Origin: Microbispora rosea subsp. aerata
GTDB taxonomy: Bacteria; Actinomycetota; Actinomycetes; Streptosporangiales; Streptosporangiaceae
Assembly (NCBI RefSeq): GCF_014647835.1
Contig: NZ_BMPY01000007.1
Coordinates: 186,001 to 250,000, forward strand
Length of the DNA stretch: 64,000 bases
Direction of reading: 5' to 3'
A program made the position numbers and the translations under genes. Positions 51,296 through 63,124 of the stretch are shown piece after piece. Numbering within the stretch: the first letter of the stretch is position 1; each line of letters begins with the position of its first letter. A model generated the notes under the pieces. It saw only the letters and a list, made by a program, of their open reading frames with translations, was not told where the DNA came from and did no database searches.

Positions 51296-52081
51296 TTATG
51301 CGAACGGGAAGTTGATGACGCCCTTGGCGACGAGCCGGACGTACAGGTCGGCGAGCATGACCGAGAACAGCGACGCCCAGGCGTACCGCTGGTGCTTGGC
51401 GTTGAGCTTGGAGACGAAGGTCCACGCCTTGTAGCGCAGCGGGTGCTTGGAGAAGTGGTTCAGGCGCCCGGCGGTGATGTGGCGGCACGAGTGGCAGCCG
51501 AACGTGTAGCAGAGAATCAGCACCGCGTTGACGATCAGGATCCAGGTGCCCAGCCCCGCGGGCTTGTTCACCAGCGCGAGCCCCGCGTCGTACGCGAGGA
51601 CCAGGGCGATGAAGACGGCGAAGTAGAAGAAGTAACGGTGGATGTTCTGCAGGATCAGCGGCAGGCGGGTCTCACCGGTGTACCGTCCGTGCGGCTCGGC
51701 CACGGCGCACGCCGGCGGCGAGAGCCAGAACGACCGATAGTAGGCCTTGCGGTAGTAATAGCAGGTAAGCCGGAAACCACCCGGCAGGCCGAGGATCAGG
51801 ATCCCGGGCGGCAGCTGATACCAGTCGCCGAACGGGGTGAAGCCGAACAACTGGGCGCCCTCGGGACAGGACGTCGCCAGGCACGGCGACGCGAAGGGCG
51901 CGATGTACGGATTGCTGAAGTAGCTTCCGTCGAAGGTCGCCCACACACCGTAAATCAGGAACAGCAGGAGTCCGGCGAACGTGAACGCCGGAGCCAGCCA
52001 CCATCGGTCGGTGCGAAGAGTGCGCACCCTGATCTGCGCGCGTTGTTTCCTAGCCGTGCTCTCGGCCGTTGTCTGGGTCAT
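51296..52081 (-). CDS. sdhC: Succinate dehydrogenase membrane anchor (Sdh1-type)
   Basis: A 261-residue membrane anchor with about five helices: WWLAPAFTFAGLLLFLIYGV, LPPGILILGLPGGFRLTCYY, FFYFAVFIALVLAYDAGLAL, WILIVNAVLILCYTFGC and YAWASLFSVMLADLYV. Conserved His/Cys residues in CHSCRHITAGRLNHF and NIHRYFF may bind heme or quinone. It resembles the mycobacterial Sdh1 anchor. ATG 52081 was chosen because GGAAGGTCTCCG precedes it; a longer frame upstream lacks support. Two CRP-type sites lie 112-152 nt upstream. Confidence 0.85.
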   Translation of the reverse strand: MTQTTAESTARKQRAQIRVRTLRTDRWWLAPAFTFAGLLLFLIYGVWATFDGSYFSNPYIAPFASPCLATSCPEGAQLFGFTPFGDWYQLPPGILILGLPGGFRLTCYYYRKAYYRSFWLSPPACAVAEPHGRYTGETRLPLILQNIHRYFFYFAVFIALVLAYDAGLALVNKPAGLGTWILIVNAVLILCYTFGCHSCRHITAGRLNHFSKHPLRYKAWTFVSKLNAKHQRYAWASLFSVMLADLYVRLVAKGVINFPFA

Positions 52082-52167
52082 CGGAGACCTTCCACCCTCA
52101 CTGACTCCGCGCACACCGGAGCGACCGCGCCGTACTGCTCAGGCCGTGCGCGTTATTGGTGGGGCAC

Positions 52168-52233
52168 ACATTACGACGAGCACATCGCGAAGTGTGAGGA
52201 GCGTCACTCCTCCCCGATGTGATCTCGGTCACT
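52168..52233 (-). promoter_or_regulatory. Tandem CRP-type sites and promoter of the sdh1 operon
   Basis: TGTGA-GGAGCG-TCACT (52193-52208) and TGTGA-TCTCGG-TCACT (52218-52233), centres 25 bp apart. On the minus strand a -10-like TAATGT lies at 52168-52173, which would put the sites near -40 and -65 of the start, the usual activating positions. Crp control of an sdh1 operon has been described in mycobacteria (general knowledge). Confidence 0.6.
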
Positions 52234-52318
52234 TCCCCGGCGGCTACGCCGCGGTTACGAAAATTTCCTCGATGTGCCCTACTACCCGGATGACCTGGTC
52301 GAAACCCACGGGTTCGGC

Positions 52319-53245
52319 TCACACGTCGACGAGCGTCTCTATTCCCTGGGGGAGCGTCCCGTCGCGCGCCGCCTCGCCGAGAAACGACAGCAGCGTCCCG
52401 CGGAAGGCCTGCGCCGCCCGGGTCGGCTCCACGTCCTTGCGGTGGGCGAGGGCGACCGTGCGGCGCAGCCGGGGCAACAGCGGCGTGCCGGTCAGCCTCG
52501 GCCGGTTTTCCAGCACCATCGAGGGCACCACGGCGATGCCCAGCCCGGCCTCCACGAACCGCAGCACCGCGTCCATCTCCCCGCCCTCGACGGCGAAGCG
52601 CGGCTCGAAACCCGCCTGCCTGCAGGCGGCCAGCGTCGCCTCCCGCAGGTCGTAGCCGCGCCGGAACATCACCAGCGGCCGGCCGCGCAGGTCCTCGATC
52701 CGCATGTACGGCTTGCGCCCCCGGGGTGAGGCGGAGGCGACGACGAGGTTCTCGCTGAGGATCTCCTGTGTGACCAGCGCCGGGTCGCTGCTCTGCAGCG
52801 GCAGGATGATCAACGCCAGGTCGAGCTGACCCCGGGCGAGGTCGCGGACGAGGTCACGAGACCCGCCCTCCTCGACCTTCAGCTCCACCCCGGGGTAGTC
52901 GCGGTGAAACCGGGCCAGCGCGTCGGCCAGCAGTCCCGCGCACAGCGACGGGGTCGCGCCGAGGCGCACCCGCCCCCGCCGCAGCCCCGCGAGCTCGGCG
53001 ACCTCCCGCCTGGCGGTCTCGGCGTCGGCGAGTATGCGCCGGGCGAGCGGAAGCAGCGCCTCGCCCGCCGGGGTGAGCGTGACGTTGCCCCTGGCCCTGC
53101 TGAACAGGGGCGCGCCCAGCTCGGTCTCCAGGCTCTTGATCTGCTTGCTCAGCGACGGCTGTGCGACCCGCATCCGCTCCGCGGCCTGGGTGAAGTGCCG
53201 CGTCTCGGCCACGGCCATGAAGTAGGCCAGTTGCTGGAGCTGCAC
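52319..53245 (-). CDS. LysR-family regulator beside sdh operon 2
   Basis: A 308-residue LTTR. The N-terminal helix-turn-helix (about residues 2-62) reads QLQQLAYFMAVAETRHFTQA and AQPSLSKQIKSLETELG. The effector-binding domain follows from about 88, with LRFVEAGLGIAVVP. GTG 53245 is used. It is divergent from sdhC of operon 2, as in Streptomyces, and two T-N11-A LysR boxes lie between them, so it probably controls sdhCAB-2 and itself. The inducer is unknown; a C4 acid would fit. Confidence 0.9.
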   Translation of the reverse strand: MQLQQLAYFMAVAETRHFTQAAERMRVAQPSLSKQIKSLETELGAPLFSRARGNVTLTPAGEALLPLARRILADAETARREVAELAGLRRGRVRLGATPSLCAGLLADALARFHRDYPGVELKVEEGGSRDLVRDLARGQLDLALIILPLQSSDPALVTQEILSENLVVASASPRGRKPYMRIEDLRGRPLVMFRRGYDLREATLAACRQAGFEPRFAVEGGEMDAVLRFVEAGLGIAVVPSMVLENRPRLTGTPLLPRLRRTVALAHRKDVEPTRAAQAFRGTLLSFLGEAARDGTLPQGIETLVDV

Positions 53246-53251
53246 AGCTCA

Positions 53252-53266
53252 ATAGCCTAGGGCTAT
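53252..53266. promoter_or_regulatory. LysR box 1 (ATAGCCTAGGGCTAT)
   Basis: Perfect inverted repeat ATAGC-N5-GCTAT with the T-N11-A spacing of LTTR sites, 6 nt upstream of the LysR start codon, where it would allow autoregulation. Confidence 0.65.
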
Positions 53267-53369
53267 CGCTTCAGCCGGCTCGATGCACCCCCGCGGTAAG
53301 AAGCGGATGTGAATTTCGTCGCATTGACTCGGGACTTTTGCCCCTAGGAAACCGTACGGGACAGAGCAG

Positions 53370-53384
53370 ATAGCCAGGAGCTAT
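53370..53384. promoter_or_regulatory. LysR box 2 (ATAGCCAGGAGCTAT)
   Basis: Second ATAGC-N5-GCTAT copy, 118 bp from box 1 and about 60 nt upstream of sdhC-2. Both copies are followed by CG. A -35-like TTGACT lies at 53324-53329 between them. Confidence 0.65.
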
Positions 53385-53443
53385 CGAAACCAGACCTCTC
53401 ATGACTTGGACGGATTAAAAGGACATAAATAGCGTCAGGATGC

Positions 53444-54225
53444 GTGACTGCCACTGTTGACCACTCCGTGGACCGGGGTTCGGCGACCGCCCCGGTTCCC
53501 GCGCGTGACGCATCTCGTAAGCCCGCCGGACCCGCGCCGCGTACGCCCGGCCGCGGCCTGTTCGGCACCTCGGCCGGCAGGAAGGCCGTCATGGCCGTCA
53601 CGGGTGCCATTCTCGTGCTCTTCCTGATCGGCCACATGCTGGGCAACCTCAAGGTCTTCGCGGGCGCCGACTCCTTCAACCACTATGCCGAATGGCTGCG
53701 CACCGTGGGCTCGCCCGCGCTGCCGAACCGGACGGCGCTGACGATCGCCGAGATCGTGCTCGGGATCTCCGTCCTGCTCCACATGTGGGCGGCCGTGTCG
53801 CTCGCCCGGCGGGCGGCCAAGGCGCGTCCGGTGAAGTACGCCGCCAAGCGGAAGTCGCAGGCCAGCGGGTATGCCACGCACACCATGCGGTACGGCGGCG
53901 TGATCATCGCGCTGTTCGTGATCTGGCACCTGCTGGACATGACCTTCGGCGCGGTGAACCCCAAGGGCGGCGACGCCACGCCGTACGACCGGATGATCGC
54001 GGGCTTCCAGCCCGACCGCTGGTGGGTGGCGCTGTTCTACCTGGTCGCGATGGCGATGGTCGGCCTCCACCTGCGTCACGGCATGTGGAGCGCGTTCCAG
54101 ACGCTCGGCCTCACCCGCCGTCCCAATGTCCGCCGTGGGCTGCAGACCGGCGCCGCCGTGGTCTCCGCGGCCCTGGTGCTCGGCTTCGTCGCGGCGCCCT
54201 TCTGCATTCTGATCGGAGTGGTCAA

Positions 54226-54229
<4 letters not shown>
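53444..54229 (+). CDS. sdhC: Succinate dehydrogenase cytochrome b subunit (operon 2)
   Basis: A 261-residue diheme-type cytochrome b558 anchor with five helices: [76 protein letters not shown] and [20 protein letters not shown]. Conserved heme-ligand His residues are visible in IGHML, LLHMW, IWHLLD and LHLRHG. This matches the Corynebacterium/Streptomyces sdhCAB type. GTG 53444 has AGGA just upstream. The end overlaps sdhA by 4 nt. Confidence 0.92.
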
Positions 54230-56201
<1,972 letters not shown>

Positions 56202-56205
<4 letters not shown>

Positions 56206-56942
56206 ACCTGACCCTCAAGATCTGGCGGCAGAACGGCTCGTCGGACAAGGGACGGATGGTGACCTACCGGGTCGAAGACGTCTCGCCTGACATGTCCTTC
56301 CTGGAAATGCTCGACGTGCTGAACGAGCGGCTGATCCTGGAGGGCGAGGACCCGGTCGCCTTCGACCACGACTGCCGCGAGGGCATCTGCGGCATGTGCG
56401 GCATGGTCATCAACGGCGTCGCGCACGGCGAGCAGAAGCTCACCACGACCTGCCAGCTGCACATGCGGCACTTCAAGGACGGCGACGTCATCACCATCGA
56501 GCCGTGGCGCTCCGCGGCGTTCCCGGTGATCAAGGACCTCGTCGTGGACAGGTCGGCGTTCGACCGGATCATCCAGGCGGGCGGCTTCATCTCCGTCCCC
56601 GCCGGGTCCGCCCCGGACGCGCACTCCATCCCGGTGCCGAAGGAGGACGCCGACGCCGCCTTCGACGCCGCCACCTGCATCGGCTGCGGCGCGTGCGTCG
56701 CGGCCTGCCCCAACGGCTCGGCCTCGCTCTTCACCGCGGCGAAGATCATGCACCTGGGCCTGCTGCCGCAGGGCCAGCCGGAGCGCGAGTCCCGGGCCAA
56801 GGCGATGGTCGAGCAGATGGACGCCGAGGGCTTCGGCGGCTGCACCAACACCGGCGAGTGCACGGCGGTGTGCCCGAAGGGCATCCCGTTCGAGGCGATC
56901 GCGCGGATGAACGCCGACTACCTCAAGGCCGTCTCCAAGTAA
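56202..56942 (+). CDS. sdhB: Succinate dehydrogenase iron-sulfur subunit (operon 2)
   Basis: A 246-residue iron-sulfur subunit. The [2Fe-2S] cysteines lie in [14 protein letters not shown] plus TTTCQLH. The other clusters use [15 protein letters not shown] and [19 protein letters not shown] 56202 overlaps the sdhA stop by 4 nt. A perfect 14-bp hairpin follows 8 nt after the stop, ending the operon. Confidence 0.95.
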
Positions 56943-56950
56943 CCCTTCAG

Positions 56951-56984
56951 GTCGCGGCCGGACCGCGTCCGGTCCGGCCGCGAC
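56951..56984 (+). terminator. Terminator of sdh operon 2
   Basis: GTCGCGGCCGGACC (56951-56964) pairs perfectly with GGTCCGGCCGCGAC (56971-56984) around a 6-nt loop, 9 nt after the sdhB stop. There is no long U tract. Confidence 0.8.
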
Positions 56985-57068
56985 ATAATCGCCTCCCTCC
57001 TGGGTAACGTGAGTGATGTGTCGCCGTAACACGCCTGCCGTGACCCAGCGGGCTAGGGAGTGAGCATC

Positions 57069-57503
57069 GTGAGCGGTCCGCGTTCCACCGCGAGGATCAC
57101 GTCGGCGGTCCACGGCGCCGCCGTCGTGGTGCGCGTGGAAGGCGATCTCGACACCGGGACCGTTCACCTCTTCCACGACGGGCTGCGCCGGGCCTGGGAG
57201 TCGCCCGGCGTCCGCGCCGTCGTCATCGACGTCTCAGCGCTCGTGTTCTGCGACTCGCGGGGGCTGAGCGAGCTGATCACCGTGTTGCAGCGCGGCCAGG
57301 CGCTGGACGTCCGGGTGATGCTGAGCGGCGTCCAGGGCGTGCTGCGCCGGGTGCTCACGATCACCGGACTGCGCAACGTGTTCGAGCAGTACGAGACGGT
57401 CTCCGAGGCGCTGGAGAAGGCCGCGGCCGCCGGCCCGCGCCGAGACCGCGACGGCGGCGAGCCCGACTCGGGCGGGTTGTACGAAACCGCCGAAGGCCGC
57501 TGA
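57069..57503 (+). CDS. STAS-domain anti-sigma factor antagonist
   Basis: Partner-switching protein (SpoIIAA/RsbV/BldG-like), 144 residues, cytoplasmic. The STAS domain (about 5-105) contains VVVRVEGDLDTGTVHLFHDG and the phosphorylatable serine in VFCDSRGLSELI. A charged, probably disordered tail follows. GTG 57069 is favoured by GGGAG 8 nt upstream; GTG 57060 is an alternative adding three residues. A GGGTAAC motif at 57002-57008 recalls SigB-type -10 elements of actinomycetes, but no GTTT -35 is visible. No cognate anti-sigma kinase is in the window. Confidence 0.88.
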   Translation: MSGPRSTARITSAVHGAAVVVRVEGDLDTGTVHLFHDGLRRAWESPGVRAVVIDVSALVFCDSRGLSELITVLQRGQALDVRVMLSGVQGVLRRVLTITGLRNVFEQYETVSEALEKAAAAGPRRDRDGGEPDSGGLYETAEGR

Positions 57504-57588
57504 TCCCCGTCGGCCCCCGCTCCGCGTACTTTTAGCGCGGGAAAACGGTTTGCCCCTCGACCTGCGCTTTTGCGAGCCTGGAACGACC

Positions 57589-59283
57589 ATGCGCTCTCTT
57601 CCTGTGGCCGATCCCGGCACTCCCGACTCCCGCGGACCGCTGCGCTACCTGTGGTGGGTGGCGCGCGGCCAGGCCGCTCCGCTGCTCGCCGGAATCTGCC
57701 TGGCGGTGCTGTGGTGGCTGGGCCAGGCGCTCGTGCCGGCGGCCGTGGGCAAGGCGATCGACGCGATGGCCCAGCGGGACGCGGACACGCTGGTGAAGTG
57801 GTCGGCGGCGGTGCTCGGCCTCGGGGTGGTCCAGGCGGTCGCCGGGGTCTCGCGCCACCGGTTCGCCGTCTTCACCTGGCTGGCGGCGGCCTACCGCACC
57901 GTGCAGGTGACCGTACGGCAGGCGGCCAGGCTCGGGGCGACGCTGCCGAAGCGGCTGTCGACCGGCGAGGTCGTCAGCGTGGGCAACTCGGACATCGCGC
58001 ACATCGGCAACGCGATGGACATCCTCCTGCGGGGCACCGGCGCGGTCGTCGCGATCGTCACGGTGACCGTGATCCTCATCGCCACCTCGGTGCCGCTCGG
58101 CCTCGTCGTGCTGATCGGGGTGCCGCTGATGGCGGCCGCCGTGGGGCCGCTGCTCAGGCCGCTGCATCGGCGGCAGCACGAGCAACGCGACCTGCAGGGC
58201 GACCTGGCCACCCGGGCGGCCGACATCGTGGCCGGCCTGCGGGTGCTGCGGGGCGTCGGCGGCGAGCAGGTCTTCGCCGCCCGATATCGCGAGGAGTCGC
58301 AGCGCGTACGGCAGGCGGGCGTGCGGGTGGCCTCGGTGGAGTCCCTGCTGGAGGGCGCCCAGATCCTGCTGCCCGGCGTGCTGATCGCGGGCGTGACCTG
58401 GCTCGGCGCGCACTTCGCGCTGGAGGGCCGCATCACTCCCGGCCAGCTCGTCGCGTTCTACGGCTACGCGGTCTTCCTGATCGCGCCGTTGCGCACGCTG
58501 ACCGAGGCCGCGGACAAGCTCACCAAGGGGCACGTGGCGGCGCGCCGCGTCTGCCGCATCCTGTCCCTGGAGCCCGACATCACCGGCGGCGACGGCCCCT
58601 TCCGCACGGGCGACGGGGTCCTGCGCGACCACGAGTCGGGCGTCGAGATCCGGCCGGGCCGGCTCACGGCGCTCGCCGCCGACACGCCGGAGGACGCCAT
58701 CGCCATCGCCGACCGGCTGGGCGGGTTCGCCCCCGGCGACGTCACCCTCGGCGGCGTGCCGCTGACGGAGCTGCCGCTCGCCGACCTCAGGCGGCACATC
58801 CTGGTGGCCGACAACGGCGCGCGGCTGTTCACCGGGCGGCTGCGCGACGAGCTGGACGTGCGGGGCACGGCCACCGACGAGGACCTCCGCCAGGCGCTGC
58901 ACGCCTCGTGCGCCGAGGACATCGTGGCGGCGCTGCCCGAGGGCCTGGACGCGCACGTGGCCGAGTCGGGCCGGGAGTTCTCCGGCGGCCAGCAGCAGCG
59001 GCTGCGGCTGGCCCGGGCGCTGCTCGCCGACGCCGAGATCCTGATCCTGGTCGAGCCCACCAGCGCCGTCGACGCGCACACGGAGGCACGCGTCGCCGAA
59101 CGGCTGGGCAAGGCGCGGGCGGGCCGGGCCACCCTGGTCTGCACGACCAGCCCGCTCGTCCTCGACCGGGCCGACCACGTGCTGTACGTCGAGGGCGGCG
59201 TGGTGCGGGCCGAGGGCGCCCACCGGGCGCTGCTGGCCGCCGAGCCCGGCTACCGCGCAACCGTCACCAGAGGGGAAGGCTGA
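57589..59283 (+). CDS. ABC exporter half with degenerate ATP site (subunit A)
   Basis: A 564-residue ABC transporter half: six-helix membrane domain (about 1-315) and nucleotide-binding domain (about 340-560). The signature [15 protein letters not shown] near 464 is intact. The Walker A position reads [11 protein letters not shown] (no GxxGxGKST), Walker B has Val for Asp ([12 protein letters not shown]), the Q-loop Gln is absent (VADNGARLF), and the switch His is missing (VCTTSP). It therefore donates only a signature to its partner's ATP site. ATG 57589 is used; a TTG at 57550 would add 13 residues. The next half starts 2 nt after its stop. The substrate is unknown. Confidence 0.9.
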   Translation: MRSLPVADPGTPDSRGPLRYLWWVARGQAAPLLAGICLAVLWWLGQALVPAAVGKAIDAMAQRDADTLVKWSAAVLGLGVVQAVAGVSRHRFAVFTWLAAAYRTVQVTVRQAARLGATLPKRLSTGEVVSVGNSDIAHIGNAMDILLRGTGAVVAIVTVTVILIATSVPLGLVVLIGVPLMAAAVGPLLRPLHRRQHEQRDLQGDLATRAADIVAGLRVLRGVGGEQVFAARYREESQRVRQAGVRVASVESLLEGAQILLPGVLIAGVTWLGAHFALEGRITPGQLVAFYGYAVFLIAPLRTLTEAADKLTKGHVAARRVCRILSLEPDITGGDGPFRTGDGVLRDHESGVEIRPGRLTALAADTPEDAIAIADRLGGFAPGDVTLGGVPLTELPLADLRRHILVADNGARLFTGRLRDELDVRGTATDEDLRQALHASCAEDIVAALPEGLDAHVAESGREFSGGQQQRLRLARALLADAEILILVEPTSAVDAHTEARVAERLGKARAGRATLVCTTSPLVLDRADHVLYVEGGVVRAEGAHRALLAAEPGYRATVTRGEG

Positions 59284-59285
59284 GC

Positions 59286-61034
59286 ATGGCCCGCGAGATC
59301 CTGCCGGTCGCCGACCGGGCGCAGGTGCGCGCCTACGCGCGGCGGCTGACGCTGAAATATCCGCGCGAGCTCGGCCTCGCCCTGGCCCTGCACGCGCTGG
59401 CGGCGGTCGCCGGGCTGGTCGCGCCCCGCATGCTCGGCGACCTGGTGGAGGGCCTGGCCAAGGGCCGGGCCGACCTGCGGGTGGACGCCGTCGTCCTGGC
59501 CATCGCCGCCTTCGTGGTCGCGCAGGCGGTGCTGGTCAGGTTCGCGGTGTACGCCTCGTCCCGGCTGGGCGAGAAGGTGCTGGCCGAGCTGCGCGAGGAG
59601 TTCGTCGAGCGGGTGCTCGCGCTGCCGCTCTCGACGGTCGAGCGGGCCGGCTCCGGAGACCTCCTCACCCGCACCTCCAGGGACGTGGACGCGCTGTCCC
59701 GGTCCGTGCGGCACGCCGTGCCCGAGACGCTGATCGCGGTCGTGACCGGGGCCTTCGTCATCGGCGCGGTGATCCTCGTCGGCCCGGTGATGGCCGTGCC
59801 GTTGCTGGTCGCCGTGCCGCTGCTGTGGGGCGCCACGCGGTGGTACCTGAACCGCGCCAGGGACGGCTACCTGCGGGAGAACGCGGCGTACGCCGACATG
59901 ACCGAGGGCCTGGCCGAGACCGTCGAGGGCGCGCGCACGATCGAGGCCCTGGGGCTGGAGAGCCGCCGCAGGGACCGCACCGACCGGGACATCGCCCGGT
60001 CGTTCGCCGCGGAGCGCTACACCCTGGGCCTGCGCACGGTGTGGTTCCCCGCGATCGAGATCGGCTACGTGATCCCGGTCGTGGCGACCCTGCTCATCGG
60101 CGGGCTGCTGTCCATCGAGGGCTGGGTGACGGTGGCCCAGGTGACGGCCGCCACGCTGTACGTCCAGCAGCTCATCGACCCCCTCGACCGGCTGCTGTCG
60201 TGGGTGGACGAGCTGCAGGTCGGCGGGGCCTCGATGGCCCGGCTGCTGGGCGTGGCCAACGTGCCCGACGACCGGGTCGCGGGCGACGCCCGCCCGGTGG
60301 GGGAGGAGCTGAAGGTCAACGGCGTGCGGTACGCCTACCGCGAGGGCCACGACGTGCTGCACGGCATCGACCTCGACGTACGCCCGGGGGAGCGGCTGGC
60401 CGTGGTCGGGCCGTCCGGAGCGGGCAAGTCGACGCTCGGCCGCCTCATCGCCGGGGTGCACGCCCCGGCGAGCGGGTCGGTCACGGTCGGGGGAGCGCCG
60501 CTGGTCGAGCTGCCGCTCGACGAGCTGCGCGGGCACGTCGCCCTGGTGACGCAGGAGCACCACGTGTTCCGGGGGACGCTGCGCGACAACCTGCTGATCG
60601 CCAAGCCCGACGCCTCCGACGACGACGTGCGCCGCGCGCTGGAGGCCGTGGACGCCTGGGAGTGGGTCGCGGCGCTGGACGACAAGCTGGACACCGCCGT
60701 CGGCTCCGGCGGCACGGCCGTCTCACCGGCCCAGGCGCAGCAGCTCGCGCTCGCCCGGCTGGTGCTGGCCGACCCGCACACGCTCGTGCTGGACGAGGCG
60801 ACCTCGCTGATCGACCCGCGCGCCGCACGCCACCTGGAGCGGTCGCTCGCCGCCGTGCTGGCGGGCCGTACGGTGATCGCCATCGCGCACCGGCTGTACA
60901 CGGCGCACGACGCCGACCGGGTGGCCGTCGTGGAGGACGGCCGGATCAGCGAGCTGGGCTCCCACGACGAGCTGGTGGCGGCGGGCGGCGCCTACGCCGC
61001 GCTGTGGGACAGCTGGCACGGCACCGCCCGCTGA
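59286..61034 (+). CDS. ABC exporter half with catalytic Walker motifs (subunit B)
   Basis: A 582-residue partner half. Membrane domain about 1-330, nucleotide-binding domain about 345-575. Walker [10 protein letters not shown] (375-383), Q-loop VTQEHHVF, Walker [10 protein letters not shown] near 500 and switch His IAHRL near 535 are intact. The signature is degenerate ([14 protein letters not shown] instead of LSGGQ). With the preceding subunit it forms one complete ATP site (its Walker motifs plus the partner's signature) and one fully dead site, the extreme form of heterodimeric exporters such as TM287/288 or BmrCD. The genes are 2 nt apart, and the convergent S9 peptidase gene ends 2 nt away. 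Confidence 0.93.
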   Translation: MAREILPVADRAQVRAYARRLTLKYPRELGLALALHALAAVAGLVAPRMLGDLVEGLAKGRADLRVDAVVLAIAAFVVAQAVLVRFAVYASSRLGEKVLAELREEFVERVLALPLSTVERAGSGDLLTRTSRDVDALSRSVRHAVPETLIAVVTGAFVIGAVILVGPVMAVPLLVAVPLLWGATRWYLNRARDGYLRENAAYADMTEGLAETVEGARTIEALGLESRRRDRTDRDIARSFAAERYTLGLRTVWFPAIEIGYVIPVVATLLIGGLLSIEGWVTVAQVTAATLYVQQLIDPLDRLLSWVDELQVGGASMARLLGVANVPDDRVAGDARPVGEELKVNGVRYAYREGHDVLHGIDLDVRPGERLAVVGPSGAGKSTLGRLIAGVHAPASGSVTVGGAPLVELPLDELRGHVALVTQEHHVFRGTLRDNLLIAKPDASDDDVRRALEAVDAWEWVAALDDKLDTAVGSGGTAVSPAQAQQLALARLVLADPHTLVLDEATSLIDPRAARHLERSLAAVLAGRTVIAIAHRLYTAHDADRVAVVEDGRISELGSHDELVAAGGAYAALWDSWHGTAR

Positions 61035-61036
61035 GC

Positions 61037-63082
61037 TCAGCTCACGTTCAGCGACTTCTTGAGGAAGTCGAGCTGCAGGAGCAGCAGGTTTTCCGCGACG
61101 ACCTCCTGCGGCGTCATGTGGGTGACGCCCGACAGCGGGAGCACGGTGTGCGGGCGGCCGGCCGCGAGCAGCGCCGACGACAGCCGCAGCGTGTGCGCGG
61201 CGACCACGTTGTCGTCGGCCAGGCCGTGGATCAGCAGCAGCGGGCGCTCCAGCTTCTCCGCGTCACCCAGCAGCGACGACCTCTCGTAGTGTCCCTCGTC
61301 CGGGTGGCCCAGGTAGCGCTCGGTGTAGCAGGTGTCGTACAGCCGCCAGTCGGTGACCGGCGCCCCCGCGACGGCCGCGTGGAACACGTCGGGGCGGCGC
61401 AGCACCGCGAGCGCGGCGAGGTAGCCGCCGAACGACCAGCCCCGGATCGCCACCCGCGACAGGTCGAGGTCGCCGGGGTGCAGGGCCGCCACGCCCTGCA
61501 GGGCGTCCACCTGGTCCTGCAGCGCGATCGTGAAGTCGTGCAGCATCTCGCGCTCGAAGGCCGGGCCGCGCCCCGGCGTGCCCCGCCCGTCGGCCACGAT
61601 CACCGCGAAGCCCTGCTCGGCCCACCACTGGGACTCCAGGAACATCCGCCGGGCCGACAGCACCCGCTGGGCGTGCGGCCCGCCGTACGGGTCCATCAGG
61701 ACGGGCAGCGGGCCCGAGCCGGGCACGTGCCAGGAGGGCAGCAGGACCGCCGCGGACAGTTCGCGCTCGCCCGCGCGGACGAGCGACACGCGCGGCTCCA
61801 GGCCGGGCCGTTCGGCGACCGACTTGATCGACGCCGTCCCCACGGTCACGGAGGCGCCCTCGATGTCGAGGCTCTGCCGTACGACGAGCGTCACACCGCC
61901 GGCCCGGCGGCCGGAGTGGACGCCCGGCTCGGTGGTCACCGGGCTGAGCGTGCCCGCCGTGTAGGTCCACAGGTGGATCTCGGTGGGCTCGCCGCTCGCG
62001 GAGAAGAGCACGGTGTCGCCGTCGACGTCGAGCACCGCCCGCACCTGCAGGGACGGCGGCGTCACGGGCCGGTCGCCGACCACCAGGCGGCGCCCGCCGT
62101 CGGCGTCGGCCACCCACACGAGCGTGCCGTCCGGCAGGCGGGCCGGGACGCCGGGGACGATGTCCACCCACGCGGGGTCGGTGTCCTCGCGCAGCAGCGT
62201 CGTCTCGCCCGTGTCCGGGTCGGCCGACAGCAGGCGCATGGTCCGCTGGTCCCGCGACAGGGTCACGATCGCGAGGCCGTGGGCGTCCCAGGCCGCCGTC
62301 ACCAGATATTCCTGCTCGAACGGCACCGCCGTGCGCGTGCCGTCCAGGCCGATGACGTGCAGCGTGACCTCGGCGTTGGCCGTGCCCGCGGCGGGGTAGC
62401 GCTGCGGGACCGGCTCCCGGCCGGGGTTGGCCGGGTCGGCGATGTGCCACAGGGCCACCGGCGACTCGTCCACCCGGGACACCAGCAGCCGGTCTCCGGA
62501 CGGCGACCACCAGTAGCCGCGCATCCGATCCATCTCCTCGGCCGCGATGAACTCCGCCAGGCCGTAGGTGATCTCGTCGCCCTCGGGCTCGGCGAGCACG
62601 GTGTCGGCGCCGGTGGCGATCTCCAGCACGTGCAGGGCCCCGCCCGTGACGTACGCGACCCGGGCGCCGGCGGGGTCGAGCCTGGGGTCGACGACCGCCC
62701 CGGCCGCCGGCAGCCGCCGCGTCTCGCCCGAGGCCAGGTCGGTCAGGTAGAGGTCGCCCGACAGCGCGAAGACGGCCTGCCGCACCTCGCGGTCCGTGGC
62801 GTACGCCACCACGCCGCCCGCCGACTCCCGCGTCCGCTCGCGGCGGGCGCGCTCCTCCGGCGGCAGGTCCTCGTCGGCGGCGCCCAGCGCGGCGGGATCG
62901 ACGACGAGCCGCTCGGCCCCGGACGCGACGTCCAGCTCCCACAGGCACGTCACCGGATCGGTGCCCGACCTCGTCCTGAGGAAGGTCACCCGACCGCCGT
63001 CAGGGGAGATCGTGAAGTTGCGCGGCACCCCGAGGGTGAAGCGCCGCGTCCTGGCATGCAACCGTGGGAAGCTCTCCGTCAT
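61037..63082 (-). CDS. S9 family (DPP IV-like) prolyl oligopeptidase
   Basis: Serine peptidase that cleaves dipeptides from peptide N-termini, often after proline. The 681-residue protein has an N-terminal beta-propeller (about 20-400) with the DPP IV-type double Glu motif [17 protein letters not shown]. The alpha/beta-hydrolase domain (about 430-680) has nucleophile Ser in [10 protein letters not shown], Asp in [10 protein letters not shown] and His in GVTHMTPQE. No signal peptide is seen, so it is probably cytoplasmic. ATG 63082 follows GAGGAGCT. Divergent from mshB. Confidence 0.93.
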   Translation of the reverse strand: MTESFPRLHARTRRFTLGVPRNFTISPDGGRVTFLRTRSGTDPVTCLWELDVASGAERLVVDPAALGAADEDLPPEERARRERTRESAGGVVAYATDREVRQAVFALSGDLYLTDLASGETRRLPAAGAVVDPRLDPAGARVAYVTGGALHVLEIATGADTVLAEPEGDEITYGLAEFIAAEEMDRMRGYWWSPSGDRLLVSRVDESPVALWHIADPANPGREPVPQRYPAAGTANAEVTLHVIGLDGTRTAVPFEQEYLVTAAWDAHGLAIVTLSRDQRTMRLLSADPDTGETTLLREDTDPAWVDIVPGVPARLPDGTLVWVADADGGRRLVVGDRPVTPPSLQVRAVLDVDGDTVLFSASGEPTEIHLWTYTAGTLSPVTTEPGVHSGRRAGGVTLVVRQSLDIEGASVTVGTASIKSVAERPGLEPRVSLVRAGERELSAAVLLPSWHVPGSGPLPVLMDPYGGPHAQRVLSARRMFLESQWWAEQGFAVIVADGRGTPGRGPAFEREMLHDFTIALQDQVDALQGVAALHPGDLDLSRVAIRGWSFGGYLAALAVLRRPDVFHAAVAGAPVTDWRLYDTCYTERYLGHPDEGHYERSSLLGDAEKLERPLLLIHGLADDNVVAAHTLRLSSALLAAGRPHTVLPLSGVTHMTPQEVVAENLLLLQLDFLKKSLNVS

Positions 63083-63111
63083 AGCTCCTCATACTGCCAG
63101 GACGGGGGCAC

Positions 63112-63117
63112 TACCCT
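63112..63117 (+). promoter_or_regulatory. -10 box (TACCCT) of mshB
   Basis: TACCCT is 7 nt before ATG 63125. GGAGG lies between them, only 1 nt from the ATG and so probably too close to act as a ribosome-binding site. Confidence 0.4.
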
Positions 63118-63124
63118 CGGAGGC

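Noticed and set aside
57589-59283. ABC subunit A as a pseudogene
   Set aside because: The frame is intact, the signature motif is preserved and its losses mirror those of the partner, so selection for a heterodimer is more likely than decay.
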